Positions 16,883 to 24,266 of a stretch of 33,023 bases of DNA are shown piece after piece. The stretch is from Candidatus Methylomirabilota bacterium (lineage in GTDB: Bacteria; Methylomirabilota; Methylomirabilia; Rokubacteriales; CSP1-6): positions 1 through 33,023 of the forward strand of contig DASYTI010000209.1 of NCBI GenBank assembly GCA_036002485.1. Reading direction: 5' to 3'. Both the position numbers and the translations under genes were made by a program. Numbering within the stretch: the stretch's first letter is position 1; every line of letters starts with the position of its first letter. Below the pieces are notes generated by a model. It saw only the letters and a program-made list of their open reading frames with translations. It had not been told where the DNA came from and ran no database searches.

Positions 16883-18082
16883 CTACTTGACCAGGGTCAC
16901 GAGCTTGAAGATCGGCAGGTACATGGCCACCACGAGGCCGCCGATGAGGACACCCAGCACGACGATCATGATCGGCTCGAGCAGGGCGGTCATGGCGCTC
17001 ACCGCCGTGTCCACCTCGTCGTCGTAGAAGTCCGCGATCTTCGAGAGCATGGCGTCGAGGGCGCCCGTCTGCTCGCCCACGGAGATCATCTGGATCACCA
17101 TGGGCGGGAACACGCCGGAGGCCTTGAGCGGCTCGGCCAGCGTCTTGCCCGCGGTGACGGCGGCCCGGCACTGGAGCACGGCCTTCTCGACGACCTTGTT
17201 GCCCGCGGTGCGCGCGGTGATACGCAGGCCTTCGAGAATGGGCACGCCCGAGGAGACGAGGGTGCCGAGGGTTCGCGTGAAGCGGGCCACCGCGACCTTG
17301 CGGATGAGCGTGCCCATCACGGGCACCTTGAGCAACAGCGCATCGATGGTGGCCTGCCCCTTCTCTGTCCGGTAATAGGCTCGGAGGGCGAAGACGCACC
17401 CGACGATGGCCGCGATGATGAGGAGGATGTACGTGCGCACGAATTCCGAGAGCCACACCACGACCTGGGTGGGCAGGGGCAGGTCGGCGCCCAGGTCCTT
17501 GAACATCTTGGTGAAGGTCGGGATGACGAAGGTGAGCATGAAGATCACCACGAGAGCCGCCACGCCCATGATGCTGGCGGGATAAATCATGGCGCCTTTG
17601 ACCTTCCGCTTGAGGGCGGCCGCCTTCTCGATGTAGGCGGCCAGGCGCTGGAAGACGACGTCGAGGATACCGCCCGATTCCCCGACCTCGACCATGTTCG
17701 TGAACAGATCGTCGAAGGTCCGCGGGTGCCTCCGGAGGGAATCGGCGAGGGTCGAGCCCTGCTCGACGGAGCGGGCCACGCGGTCGGTGACGGCCCGGAG
17801 GTTCTTCGAATCGCTCTGCTCGGCCAGGATGTTGAGGCACTGCACGAGGGGCAGGCCCGCATCGATCATGGTGGAGAACTGGCGCGTGAAGATCGCCATC
17901 TCCTTGTCCTTGACCTTGCCGCCAGCCTTGCTCGGAGTCTTGCCCCCCGCTCGCTCTTGGATCTTGGTGACGAGGATGGCGCGCTTGCGGAGCTCGCCCA
18001 CCGCCGACGTGCGGTCCGGGGCCTCGATCTCGCCGGTGGTGGTGCCGCCGGTGCCGCGTCCCTGATAGGTGAAGACGGCCAT
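16883..18082 (-). CDS. pilC: Type IV pilus inner-membrane platform protein PilC
   Basis: A 399-residue inner-membrane protein of the GspF/PilC family that couples the PilB and PilT motors to pilin insertion and removal. Two homologous T2SSF domains are visible. The first spans about 64-187 (FTRQFSTMIDAGLPLVQCL ... VGESGGILDVVFQRLA); the second spans about 268-390 (FTRTLGTLVSSGVPILEGL ... VGEQTGALDAMLSKIA). Transmembrane segments lie at about 170-190, 218-235 and 370-391. The ATG is preceded by AGGAGGT at an ideal distance. It lies 42 bp after pilT and 5 bp before pilS. All features are typical. Confidence 0.96.
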   Translation of the reverse strand: MAVFTYQGRGTGGTTTGEIEAPDRTSAVGELRKRAILVTKIQERAGGKTPSKAGGKVKDKEMAIFTRQFSTMIDAGLPLVQCLNILAEQSDSKNLRAVTDRVARSVEQGSTLADSLRRHPRTFDDLFTNMVEVGESGGILDVVFQRLAAYIEKAAALKRKVKGAMIYPASIMGVAALVVIFMLTFVIPTFTKMFKDLGADLPLPTQVVVWLSEFVRTYILLIIAAIVGCVFALRAYYRTEKGQATIDALLLKVPVMGTLIRKVAVARFTRTLGTLVSSGVPILEGLRITARTAGNKVVEKAVLQCRAAVTAGKTLAEPLKASGVFPPMVIQMISVGEQTGALDAMLSKIADFYDDEVDTAVSAMTALLEPIMIVVLGVLIGGLVVAMYLPIFKLVTLVK

Positions 18083-18124
18083 GTCAGGACCTCCTGTCTA
18101 GGCCAGCCGTTCGCACGACCCCGA

Positions 18125-19258
18125 TCACCGCTTGCCGAACGGCGAGCCGCTGCCGCTGCCCGTGAGCGTGGCGGCGGCGGGCATGCCGCCGGGGACGGAG
18201 CCGAGGAGCTGGGAGAGCTCGTCGGGCAGCATGCTGCGGTTGAGCGCCTCCTCGCGCGTGATCTTGCGCTTCTGCACCAGCTCGAGGAGCGATTGGTTCA
18301 TGGTCTGCATGCCGAATTTCTGGCCGGCCTGCATGGACGAGTAGATCTGGTGGATCTTCTCCTCGCGGATCAGGTTACGGACGGCCGGCGTGGTGACCAT
18401 GATCTCCAACGACATCACGCGGCCGCGCCCGTCCGTGGTGGGGATGAGCTGCTGCGAGAGGACGCCTTCGAGCACGAGGGAGAGCTGGGCTCGCACCTGG
18501 GACTGCTGGGTCGTGGGGAACACGTCGATGACCCGGTTGATGGTTTGCGCGCAGGAATTGGTGTGCAGGGTGCCGAGGGTCAGATGGCCGGTCTCGGCGA
18601 TGGTCAGGGCGGCGGAGATGGTCTCGAGGTCGCGCATCTCACCCACGAGGACCACGTCCGGATCCTGCCGGAGGATGTATTTGAGGGCGTTCTTGAACGA
18701 ATGCGTGTCCGAGAAGACCTCGCGCTGGTTGACCAGGCACTTCTTGTGGTGGTGGACGAACTCGATGGGGTCCTCGATGGTCATGATGTGCTCGGTCCGC
18801 TCGTTGTTGATCTTGTCGACCATGGCGGCCAGGGTGGTCGACTTGCCCGAGCCGGTGGGCCCCGTGACCAGGATCAGGCCCTTGGGCCGGTCGGCGAGCT
18901 GCTCCACCACCGGGGGCAGGCCAAGCTCGTCGAAGGAACGGATCTTGATGGGGATGACGCGGATGGCCGCGGCCACCGCGCCGCGCTGACGGTAGACATT
19001 GCAGCGGAACCGGGCCAGCCCCTGGATGCCGAAGGAGAGGTCGAGCTCGTTGTCCTCCTCGAACTTCTGCTTCTGCCCCTCGTTCAGCACGCTGTAGGCC
19101 AGACGCTGGGTGTCCTGCGGCGTCAGGCGCTCGAACTGGGTCAGGGGGGTCAGCTTGCCGTGGAGCCGGATCTGCGGCGGGGTGCCCGTGGTGATGTGGA
19201 GATCGGATGCCCCTCGTTCGATCATGATGGTCAAAAGATCGTGCATCGTGGCGGCCAT
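18125..19258 (-). CDS. pilT: Pilus retraction ATPase PilT
   Basis: A 377-residue hexameric cytoplasmic ATPase that powers pilus retraction, and hence twitching and DNA uptake. Walker A is GPTGSGKS at 133-140, the Asp box is TIEDPIEFVH at about 160-169, Walker B is VVLVGEMRDLET at about 202-213, and the His box is GHLTLGTLHTNS at 224-235. The PilT-specific C-terminal motif appears as LIREEKIHQIYSSMQ. This motif and the lack of an MSHA-type N-terminal domain distinguish it from PilB. The C terminus carries a short Gly/Ser-rich tail. The ATG follows GGAGGAA by about 13 bases. It lies 29 bp after pilB. Confidence 0.96.
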   Translation of the reverse strand: MAATMHDLLTIMIERGASDLHITTGTPPQIRLHGKLTPLTQFERLTPQDTQRLAYSVLNEGQKQKFEEDNELDLSFGIQGLARFRCNVYRQRGAVAAAIRVIPIKIRSFDELGLPPVVEQLADRPKGLILVTGPTGSGKSTTLAAMVDKINNERTEHIMTIEDPIEFVHHHKKCLVNQREVFSDTHSFKNALKYILRQDPDVVLVGEMRDLETISAALTIAETGHLTLGTLHTNSCAQTINRVIDVFPTTQQSQVRAQLSLVLEGVLSQQLIPTTDGRGRVMSLEIMVTTPAVRNLIREEKIHQIYSSMQAGQKFGMQTMNQSLLELVQKRKITREEALNRSMLPDELSQLLGSVPGGMPAAATLTGSGSGSPFGKR

Positions 19259-19287
19259 GGCTAAGCTATTCCTCCGTTGGTGTCATG

Positions 19288-21033
19288 CTAACCGAGCGTC
19301 ACCCGCAGCACTTCCTCGATCGTCATGCCGCCCTCGATCACCTTCTGCAGCGCGTTTTGCCGGAGCGTCTTCATGCCCTGCCGCTGCGCGGCCTCCCCGA
19401 TCTCGACGGCGGGAGCGTTCCGGATAATGAGATCACGAATGTCCTGATTGACGGGCATAACCTCGTAGATGGCCACGCGCCCCTTCATCCCCGTGAAATT
19501 GCAGGTGGCGCAGCCCTTCCCCTTGTAGAAGCTGATCTTGCCGAGCCCCTGCGGGATGTGCCCGTAGGGCACCAGGGTCTCCTCGTCGGCGTCGTAGGGC
19601 TGCTTGCAATCCTTGCAGACCTTGCGGCCGAGCCGCTGGGCCAGGATGAGGGTCAGCGAGGAGGAGACGAGGAAGGGTGGGATGCCCATGTCGAGCAGCC
19701 GGGCCACCGTCGACGGGCAGTCGTTGGTGTGCAGGGTGGTGAGCACGAGGTGGCCCGTGAGGGCGGCGCGGATGCCGATCTGCGCCGTCTCGAGGTCGCG
19801 CGTCTCGCCCACGAGGATGACGTCCGGGTCCTGCCGGAGGAAGGCTCGGAGCGCGCTGGCGAACGTGCGGCCGATTTCCTCGTTGATCTGCACCTGGTTG
19901 ACCCCGCGCAGGTTGTATTCGACGGGGTCCTCCGCCGTCATGATGTTGATGTCCGGCGAGTTGATGGTGTGGATCGCGGAATACAGCGTGGTGGTCTTGC
20001 CCGAGCCCGTGGGCCCCGTGATGAGGATCATGCCGTACGGGTTGTTGATGGCCTTAGTGAACTGCTCCAGGCTCCAGGAGTCGAAGCCCAGCATGGTGAG
20101 ATCGAGCTGGAGCGAATCCCTGTCGAGGATACGCATGACCGTCTTCTCGCCGAAGATGGTGGGGAGGGTGGAGACGCGGAAGTCGATCTCGCGCTGGTTG
20201 AAGCGGAGCTTGATACGGCCGTCCTGGGGCAGGCGGCGCTCCGCGATGTCGAGACTGGCCATGATCTTCACGCGGGAGGTCAGGGCGGCCTCCAGACGCT
20301 TGGGGGGGGTCATGATCTCGTGCAGCACGCCGTCGACGCGAAAACGGACCCGGAACACCTTCTCGTACGGCTCGAGGTGGATGTCGGAGGCGCCGCGCCG
20401 GATGGCGTCCACGAGGATCATGTTGATGAGGCGCACCACGGGCGCCTCGTCGGCCGACTCCTTGAGCTCGAAGACGTCGACCTTGCTCGCCGCTGCTTCC
20501 TCGTCCCCCTCGACCAGCTCGACGTCCGCGGCGGCGCCTTCCATCTCCGACACGATGTCGGCGATGCCGCCGCCCTTGCTGTCGTACGCTCGATCGATGG
20601 CCTGGCGGATGGCCACCTGCGAGGCTACGGCGGGAATCACCTGGAGATTCGTCATAAAGCCTACATCGTCCAGCGCGAAGACGTTGGTGGGGTCGCCCAT
20701 GGCGAGGGTCAGGGTATTGCCCTGGAGCTTGACGGGCAGGACCTCATACTTCCGGGCGATCTGCTCCGGGACGAGCTTGAGGATGTCGGGGTCGATGTCC
20801 AGCTGAGAGAGGGTAATCGATTGGATGCCGTACTGGCGGGACAGGAAGGCGATGAGGTTCTCTTCGGTGACGAAGCTGAGCTTGACGAGTATGCTGCCGA
20901 GCTTGTCGTTGGAGCCTTTCTGCTCCTGCAGGGCGCGGGCCAGCTGCTCGTTGTCGATCAATCCCTCGCGGACGAGGAGATCGCCGAGGCGCCGGCTGAC
21001 GGGCTGGGGCGGTCCGAGTTTGGGTTCGGCCAT
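19288..21033 (-). CDS. pilB: Pilus extension ATPase PilB
   Basis: A 581-residue hexameric ATPase that powers pilin polymerisation. The N-terminal MshEN/GspE-N domain spans about 12-150 (RRLGDLLVREGLID... and QYGIQSITLSQL). The ATPase core has GASDIHLEPYE at about 214-224, Walker A GPTGSGKT at 340-347, the Asp box TAEDPVEYNL, Walker B DVILVGETRDLET and the His box GHLVLTTLHTND. The zinc-binding tetracysteine of PilB/GspE is intact: Cys473, Cys476, Cys508 and Cys511. The N-terminal domain of some relatives binds cyclic-di-GMP; whether this one does cannot be told by eye. ATG at 21031-21033 is chosen because the extension upstream is a shadow of the macro-domain gene. Confidence 0.96.
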   Translation of the reverse strand: MAEPKLGPPQPVSRRLGDLLVREGLIDNEQLARALQEQKGSNDKLGSILVKLSFVTEENLIAFLSRQYGIQSITLSQLDIDPDILKLVPEQIARKYEVLPVKLQGNTLTLAMGDPTNVFALDDVGFMTNLQVIPAVASQVAIRQAIDRAYDSKGGGIADIVSEMEGAAADVELVEGDEEAAASKVDVFELKESADEAPVVRLINMILVDAIRRGASDIHLEPYEKVFRVRFRVDGVLHEIMTPPKRLEAALTSRVKIMASLDIAERRLPQDGRIKLRFNQREIDFRVSTLPTIFGEKTVMRILDRDSLQLDLTMLGFDSWSLEQFTKAINNPYGMILITGPTGSGKTTTLYSAIHTINSPDINIMTAEDPVEYNLRGVNQVQINEEIGRTFASALRAFLRQDPDVILVGETRDLETAQIGIRAALTGHLVLTTLHTNDCPSTVARLLDMGIPPFLVSSSLTLILAQRLGRKVCKDCKQPYDADEETLVPYGHIPQGLGKISFYKGKGCATCNFTGMKGRVAIYEVMPVNQDIRDLIIRNAPAVEIGEAAQRQGMKTLRQNALQKVIEGGMTIEEVLRVTLG

Positions 21034-21056
21034 CGTGGAAAGTGCCGCGGGGCCTC

Positions 21057-21593
21057 CTAGTTGGCGCCGGCCACGCGCTTGAGGGCGTCGCTGAAGGCCT
21101 TGAAAGCCTCGTCCTGATAGAGCACGAAGGCGACCTTCTGCAGGCTCGTCTTCCCCTTGCGCACGTGCTCGACCACCGTGGAGATCATGACGTCGGCCGA
21201 CCGCGCTGGAGGCACTCCTCCGACACCCGAGCCCAGGGCGGGGAAGGCGATCGAGGCCATCTTGTGCTTCTCCGCGATGGCCAGCGACGAACGCGTGGCC
21301 GCCATGACCTTGTCGGCATCGGCCTTGAGGTCGAGCCCCATGGTGGCCGCGTGGATCACGTGGGTGGCGGGCAGGTTGCCGGCCACGGTAAGTACGGCCT
21401 CGCCCGGCTCGATGGGTCCCTGCCGCACGGCTTCTTCTTCGATGACGGTGCCGCCTTTTCGCTTCATCGCCCCCGCCACGCCCGCGCCCATCCACAGCTC
21501 GGCGTTGGCGGCATTGACGACGGCGTCGACCTCGGCCTCCGTGATGTCGCCCCGGTCTATCGAGATTGTCGTGCTGCCGATCTTGACCTTCAT
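21057..21593 (-). CDS. Macro-domain protein (ADP-ribose / O-acetyl-ADP-ribose hydrolase type)
   Basis: A 178-residue single macro domain of the YmdB/MacroD kind. The ligand-binding signatures are GDITEAEVDAVVNAANAEL (about 16-34), GAGVAGAMKRKGG, TAGGN-like VAGNLPATHVIHA, and the phosphate loop PALGSGVGGVPPARSADVM. Family members bind ADP-ribose and often hydrolyse O-acetyl-ADP-ribose or remove ADP-ribose from proteins. The ATG (21591-21593) overlaps the mazG stop as ATGA, so the two are translationally coupled. It lies 23 bp before pilB. The pairing with MazG suggests nucleotide housekeeping rather than a direct pilus role. Confidence 0.88.
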   Translation of the reverse strand: MKVKIGSTTISIDRGDITEAEVDAVVNAANAELWMGAGVAGAMKRKGGTVIEEEAVRQGPIEPGEAVLTVAGNLPATHVIHAATMGLDLKADADKVMAATRSSLAIAEKHKMASIAFPALGSGVGGVPPARSADVMISTVVEHVRKGKTSLQKVAFVLYQDEAFKAFSDALKRVAGAN

Positions 21594-22408
21594 GACCTGT
21601 CTCCGCCCCCGCGAGGAGTCTCGCGTGCTTTGGCGGCCTCCCATGCGAGATCGAGTTCTTCTGGGGACATCTCGTCGAGCTTCCGGCCCTCGGCCGTCAT
21701 TGTGGCCTCTACCTCCCTGAATCGGCGCGTAAACGTGTCCGCTGCCTGCCTGAGCGAGTCCTCGGCGTCTATGTCCAGCCGCCGGGCGACATTGACGAGA
21801 GAGAACAGGAGATCTCCGAGCTCGGCCCGGATCCGCGTCGCGTCTCCCTGGCTGATGGCCTCGTCGGCCTCTGCCACTTCCTCCCGTACCTTGGCCCACG
21901 CCTGGGTCCAGCTCGGCCAGTCAAATCCGACGCGCCCAGCTTTGACCTGCAATCGCTGGGCGCGCAACAGCGCCGGAAGGCTCTGCGGCACGCCGTCCAG
22001 CGCCGAACGGGACGTCCCGTCTCCCTTGCCCTCAGCCCGCTTGATTCGCTCCCACTGGCTGAGGGCTTCCCGGGCATCCGCCACCTCGGCCGTCCCAAAG
22101 ACATGGGGGTGGCGGTGGGTCATCTTGTCCAAAACCGTCTGCAAAACCTCTGCCATGGTGAACTCGCCTCGTTCCTGGGCGATCTGGCAGTGGAAAACGA
22201 CCTGGAAAAGGACGTCCCCGAGCTCCTCGACGATGTGGTCAGGCTTGCCCTCGTCGATAGCCTGGAGGGCCTCGTAGGCTTCCTCGATCAGGTAGGGTTT
22301 GAGGGAGGCGCGGGTCTGTTCGCGATCCCAGGGGCAGCCACCCTCGCCCCTGAGGCGGCCCATGAGGGAGAGCAGGGCTTCGAAGAGAACGCCGGCCGAG
22401 TCAGCCAT
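21590..22408 (-). CDS. mazG: MazG nucleoside triphosphate pyrophosphohydrolase
   Basis: A 272-residue protein with the duplicated MazG fold. It hydrolyses (d)NTPs to monophosphates, cleansing aberrant nucleotides. The first domain begins CPWDREQTRASLKPYLIEE, with the metal-binding EEAYE and EELGDVLFQVVFH motifs. The second has EEVAEADEAI and ELGDLLFSLVNVARR. A DKMTHRHPHVFG segment joins them, as in the E. coli-type enzyme. ATG at 22406-22408 (MADSAG) is preferred because CAGGGA lies upstream and a TATAAT box lies 25 bp further on; an upstream ATG would overlap that box. It is the first gene of the mazG-macro-pilBTCSR operon. Confidence 0.93.
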   Translation of the reverse strand: MADSAGVLFEALLSLMGRLRGEGGCPWDREQTRASLKPYLIEEAYEALQAIDEGKPDHIVEELGDVLFQVVFHCQIAQERGEFTMAEVLQTVLDKMTHRHPHVFGTAEVADAREALSQWERIKRAEGKGDGTSRSALDGVPQSLPALLRAQRLQVKAGRVGFDWPSWTQAWAKVREEVAEADEAISQGDATRIRAELGDLLFSLVNVARRLDIDAEDSLRQAADTFTRRFREVEATMTAEGRKLDEMSPEELDLAWEAAKARETPRGGGDRS

Positions 22409-22432
22409 CAACGATCCCTGAATCGCGGAAGC

Positions 22433-22462
22433 ATTATACACAAGGGGGGTCGGCTCCTTGAA
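22433..22462 (-). promoter_or_regulatory. Probable promoter of mazG-macro-pilBTCSR operon
   Basis: On the minus strand a perfect TATAAT (22433-22438) has a weak -35, TTCAAG (22457-22462), at 18 bp. The same interval could carry a weak rightward promoter for the DUF1844 gene: TTGAAG (22458-22463), 17 bp, TAGGCT (22481-22486). The two would overlap head to head. Confidence 0.5.
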
Positions 22463-22512
22463 GGTCTTCAGGACGCGTGCTAGGCTTTCGCCGCTCTCCG
22501 TGAGGGCACCAC

Positions 22513-22923
22513 ATGGCTGACGAGCAACCTTTCCGCGTTACGGACCGCCGGCGCCGCGACGATGACGCTCCTGAGGCTCCGACGGCCTCGGCACCACCCG
22601 AAGCGGCCCCACCGAGCGGGCCGACGCCCGGGCCCTCCACCGCATCGGCGCCCCTTCCAGACGCCCCAGCCGGTGGTTCCGACCTCCAGAGCCTCTTCAT
22701 CATGCTTGCCTCGTCTGCGCTCGTGAATCTGGGCGAGGCGGCTGATCCGTCGACGGGGCAGCGGATCCTGGACCTGGACCAGGCACGGGATGCCGTCGAT
22801 CTCCTGGTGATGCTGCGCAGCAAGACCGAGGGGAATCGCACCCCGCAGGAAAGTCAGCTCCTCGACGAGATCCTCTACGACCTCCAGGTGCGCTTCGTCC
22901 GCGCGGCCAAGGGTGCGCATTAG
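22513..22923 (+). CDS. DUF1844 family protein
   Basis: A 136-residue protein of unknown function. The N-terminal 55 residues are charged, then Pro/Ala-rich, and probably disordered. The C-terminal part (about 57-131) matches the DUF1844 pattern: LQSLFIMLASSALVNLGE, DPSTGQRILDLDQARDAVDLLVML, KTEGNRTPQESQLLDEILYDLQ. Proteins of this family occur widely in Gram-negative phyla, often near metabolic or translation genes, without an assigned role. GAGGG lies a few bases before the ATG. It is transcribed divergently from mazG. Its TAG stop overlaps by 4 bp the stop of the opposing gene on the other strand. Confidence 0.85.
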   Translation: MADEQPFRVTDRRRRDDDAPEAPTASAPPEAAPPSGPTPGPSTASAPLPDAPAGGSDLQSLFIMLASSALVNLGEAADPSTGQRILDLDQARDAVDLLVMLRSKTEGNRTPQESQLLDEILYDLQVRFVRAAKGAH

Positions 22924-23570
22924 CGTGTCCTGATCACGACTCGTCTGTCCTCGATTTCGACATCTCTCACCGTACCCGGGACCGGCCAGTGAAAGAGCTT
23001 GGTGCTCGCCGGCCCCATGACAATGCTGACGGGCCAGGTGCCGACGGGCTGCTTCCCGAGGCTGAACTCCGAGACAACCACGCGCGCCGTTCCCGGCTTC
23101 CTGCCGGGGGCTCCCTGATCCAGGGCGATATACCCTCTCGCGGTGATCCACATGGGCCTGGCGAGCTGGGCCGGGGGAAGATAGGGCCGGAGCTGGGCGA
23201 ATGGTGGCCCTTGCAGGAGACTCCCGAGCTCGGTGCGTCCACGGAGGGTGAACTGTCCCTGGCTCAGGCGTATGCCGAATGGCTCGAAACGCAAGTGAGC
23301 CGTCTGGGCAAGGTATTGCGCGGCCAGGGCATTGGCCTCTCGCTCCGAGAGGAGCACGGGATCTTGACGGCTGGACTGACCGGCATCCCGCTGGACGAGT
23401 TCATAGAGCTTGGACTGGGCGCTGGAGGCATCCGCCCGGCTCCACTCGATGGCGTCAAAGGGTGGGGCCTCGAAGATGTTGCCAGACAGGAAGAGGAAGC
23501 CACCTGCCACGGCGGTCAAGAAGATGATGCCTATGATAAGGAGCAGGCAGCCGATGCAGCCCGTCTTCAT
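22920..23570 (-). CDS. Unrecognised membrane-anchored protein
   Basis: A 216-residue protein that I do not recognise. It begins MKTGCIGCLLLIIGIIFL, with one N-terminal hydrophobic segment (about 7-32) that could be a membrane anchor or signal. A presumably periplasmic domain follows, with segments LLSEREANALAAQYLAQ, GIRLSQGQFTLRGRTELG and ITARGYIALDQGA. The alternation of short beta-prone stretches suggests a lipid- or protein-binding beta sandwich, but this is only an impression. ATG at 23568-23570 places the anchor at the N terminus; an in-frame ATG 18 bp upstream is possible. It is convergent with the DUF1844 gene (4-bp tail overlap) and divergent from hsp20. Confidence 0.7.
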   Translation of the reverse strand: MKTGCIGCLLLIIGIIFLTAVAGGFLFLSGNIFEAPPFDAIEWSRADASSAQSKLYELVQRDAGQSSRQDPVLLSEREANALAAQYLAQTAHLRFEPFGIRLSQGQFTLRGRTELGSLLQGPPFAQLRPYLPPAQLARPMWITARGYIALDQGAPGRKPGTARVVVSEFSLGKQPVGTWPVSIVMGPASTKLFHWPVPGTVRDVEIEDRRVVIRTR

Positions 23571-23630
23571 AGGGTTAGACCTTATCACCCAGCCTATTTT
23601 TCAAATGCTTACAAATTTTTTTGCGACGGC

Positions 23631-23651
23631 CTTGACATATCAGGGCTCAGC
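23631..23651 (+). promoter_or_regulatory. Candidate HspR operator (degenerate HAIR element)
   Basis: CTTGACA-N7-GCTCAGC resembles the HAIR inverted repeat CTTGAGT-N7-ACTCAAG bound by HspR, matching 9 of 14 half-site positions with exact spacing. It overlaps the -35 element and the spacer, where a repressor would act. An hspR gene lies downstream in the same operon, which supports autoregulation. The match is imperfect and partly shared with the -35 box, so confidence is low. Confidence 0.35.
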
Positions 23652-23660
23652 ATATATAAG
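23632..23660 (+). promoter_or_regulatory. Sigma-70 promoter of hsp20-dnaK-dnaJ-hspR-lon
   Basis: TTGACA (23632-23637), a 17-bp spacer and TATAAG (23655-23660) form a near-perfect housekeeping promoter. A/T tracts just upstream (23597-23622) could serve as an UP element. The predicted start is near 23667, leaving a leader of about 50 nt before the strong TAAGGAGG (23705-23712) and the hsp20 ATG. Confidence 0.8.
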
Positions 23661-23718
23661 TCAGATAGACTTAGATCATGGGCCGGCAAGGACCGGCTCA
23701 AAGTAAGGAGGCAATGCT

Positions 23719-24186
23719 ATGGCTGTGATGCGTTGGCGCAACCAGGGGCTCGAGCCGTGGTCGTCCGCCAGGGACATCGGTGAGGTGCAGGCTGAGGTGA
23801 ACCGGTTCTTCGACGGCTTTTTCGGTCGGGCCTCTGAGTCGGGACTATCGGAGCGCGTATGGGCCCCCGTGGCTGACATGTACGAGACCAAGGACGAGCT
23901 GGTGATCAAGCTGGACCTACCGGGCATGAACGAGAAGGACATCCAGGTGTCTATCACCGGCGATCTCCTGTCCGTCAAGGGCCAGCGTCTGGAGACGCAG
24001 GAGGTCAAGGAGGAGTCGTACTACAGGACCGAGCGGTGGACGGGAAGGTTCGAGAGGATTTTCCAGCTTCCCATCCCCGTGCAGGCCGACAAGGTCCGCG
24101 CCACCTACCGTGAGGGCGTCCTCACCGTGACGCTCCCCAAGGTCGAGGCCGTGAAGCCCAAGGATATCAAGATCGACGTGCAGTAA
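23719..24186 (+). CDS. Small heat-shock protein, Hsp20/alpha-crystallin family
   Basis: A 155-residue ATP-independent holdase chaperone. The alpha-crystallin domain runs from about 47 to 146: [19 protein letters not shown], then [14 protein letters not shown]-like strands, and the consensus [12 protein letters not shown] near the end. The short C-terminal tail has an I-K-I-D-V segment that fits the I/V-x-I/V oligomerisation motif. The N-terminal arm contains [30 protein letters not shown], typical of bacterial class A proteins. It is first in the stress operon, behind a consensus promoter and a full TAAGGAGG ribosome-binding site, and is likely the most highly expressed member. Confidence 0.95.
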   Translation: MAVMRWRNQGLEPWSSARDIGEVQAEVNRFFDGFFGRASESGLSERVWAPVADMYETKDELVIKLDLPGMNEKDIQVSITGDLLSVKGQRLETQEVKEESYYRTERWTGRFERIFQLPIPVQADKVRATYREGVLTVTLPKVEAVKPKDIKIDVQ

Positions 24187-24200
24187 CGCGACACCGGCCG

Positions 24201-24225
24201 GCGGCGGGGCGTGACGCCCCGCCGC
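24201..24225 (+). other. Strong GC hairpin between hsp20 and dnaK
   Basis: A perfect 11-bp stem (24201-24211 with 24215-24225) around a TGA loop lies 15 bp after the hsp20 stop. No U tract follows, so it is more likely an mRNA-stability or partial-attenuation element than a full terminator. dnaK starts 41 bp further on with its own AGGAGA site and no obvious promoter. Confidence 0.6.
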
Positions 24226-24266
24226 GTCGGCCGCTGACGAGCGACTTCACACAGGAGACGGACAAC

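Noticed and set aside
16878-17840. An N-terminal extension of about 320 codons for PilS
   Set aside because: It lies entirely within pilC in another frame and translates to low-complexity Arg/Gly/His sequence. PilS begins just after the pilC stop.
17726-19264. A 512-codon plus-strand frame opposite pilT and pilC
   Set aside because: It is the shadow of two genes with intact Walker, Asp-box and T2SSF motifs. No domain is visible in its translation.
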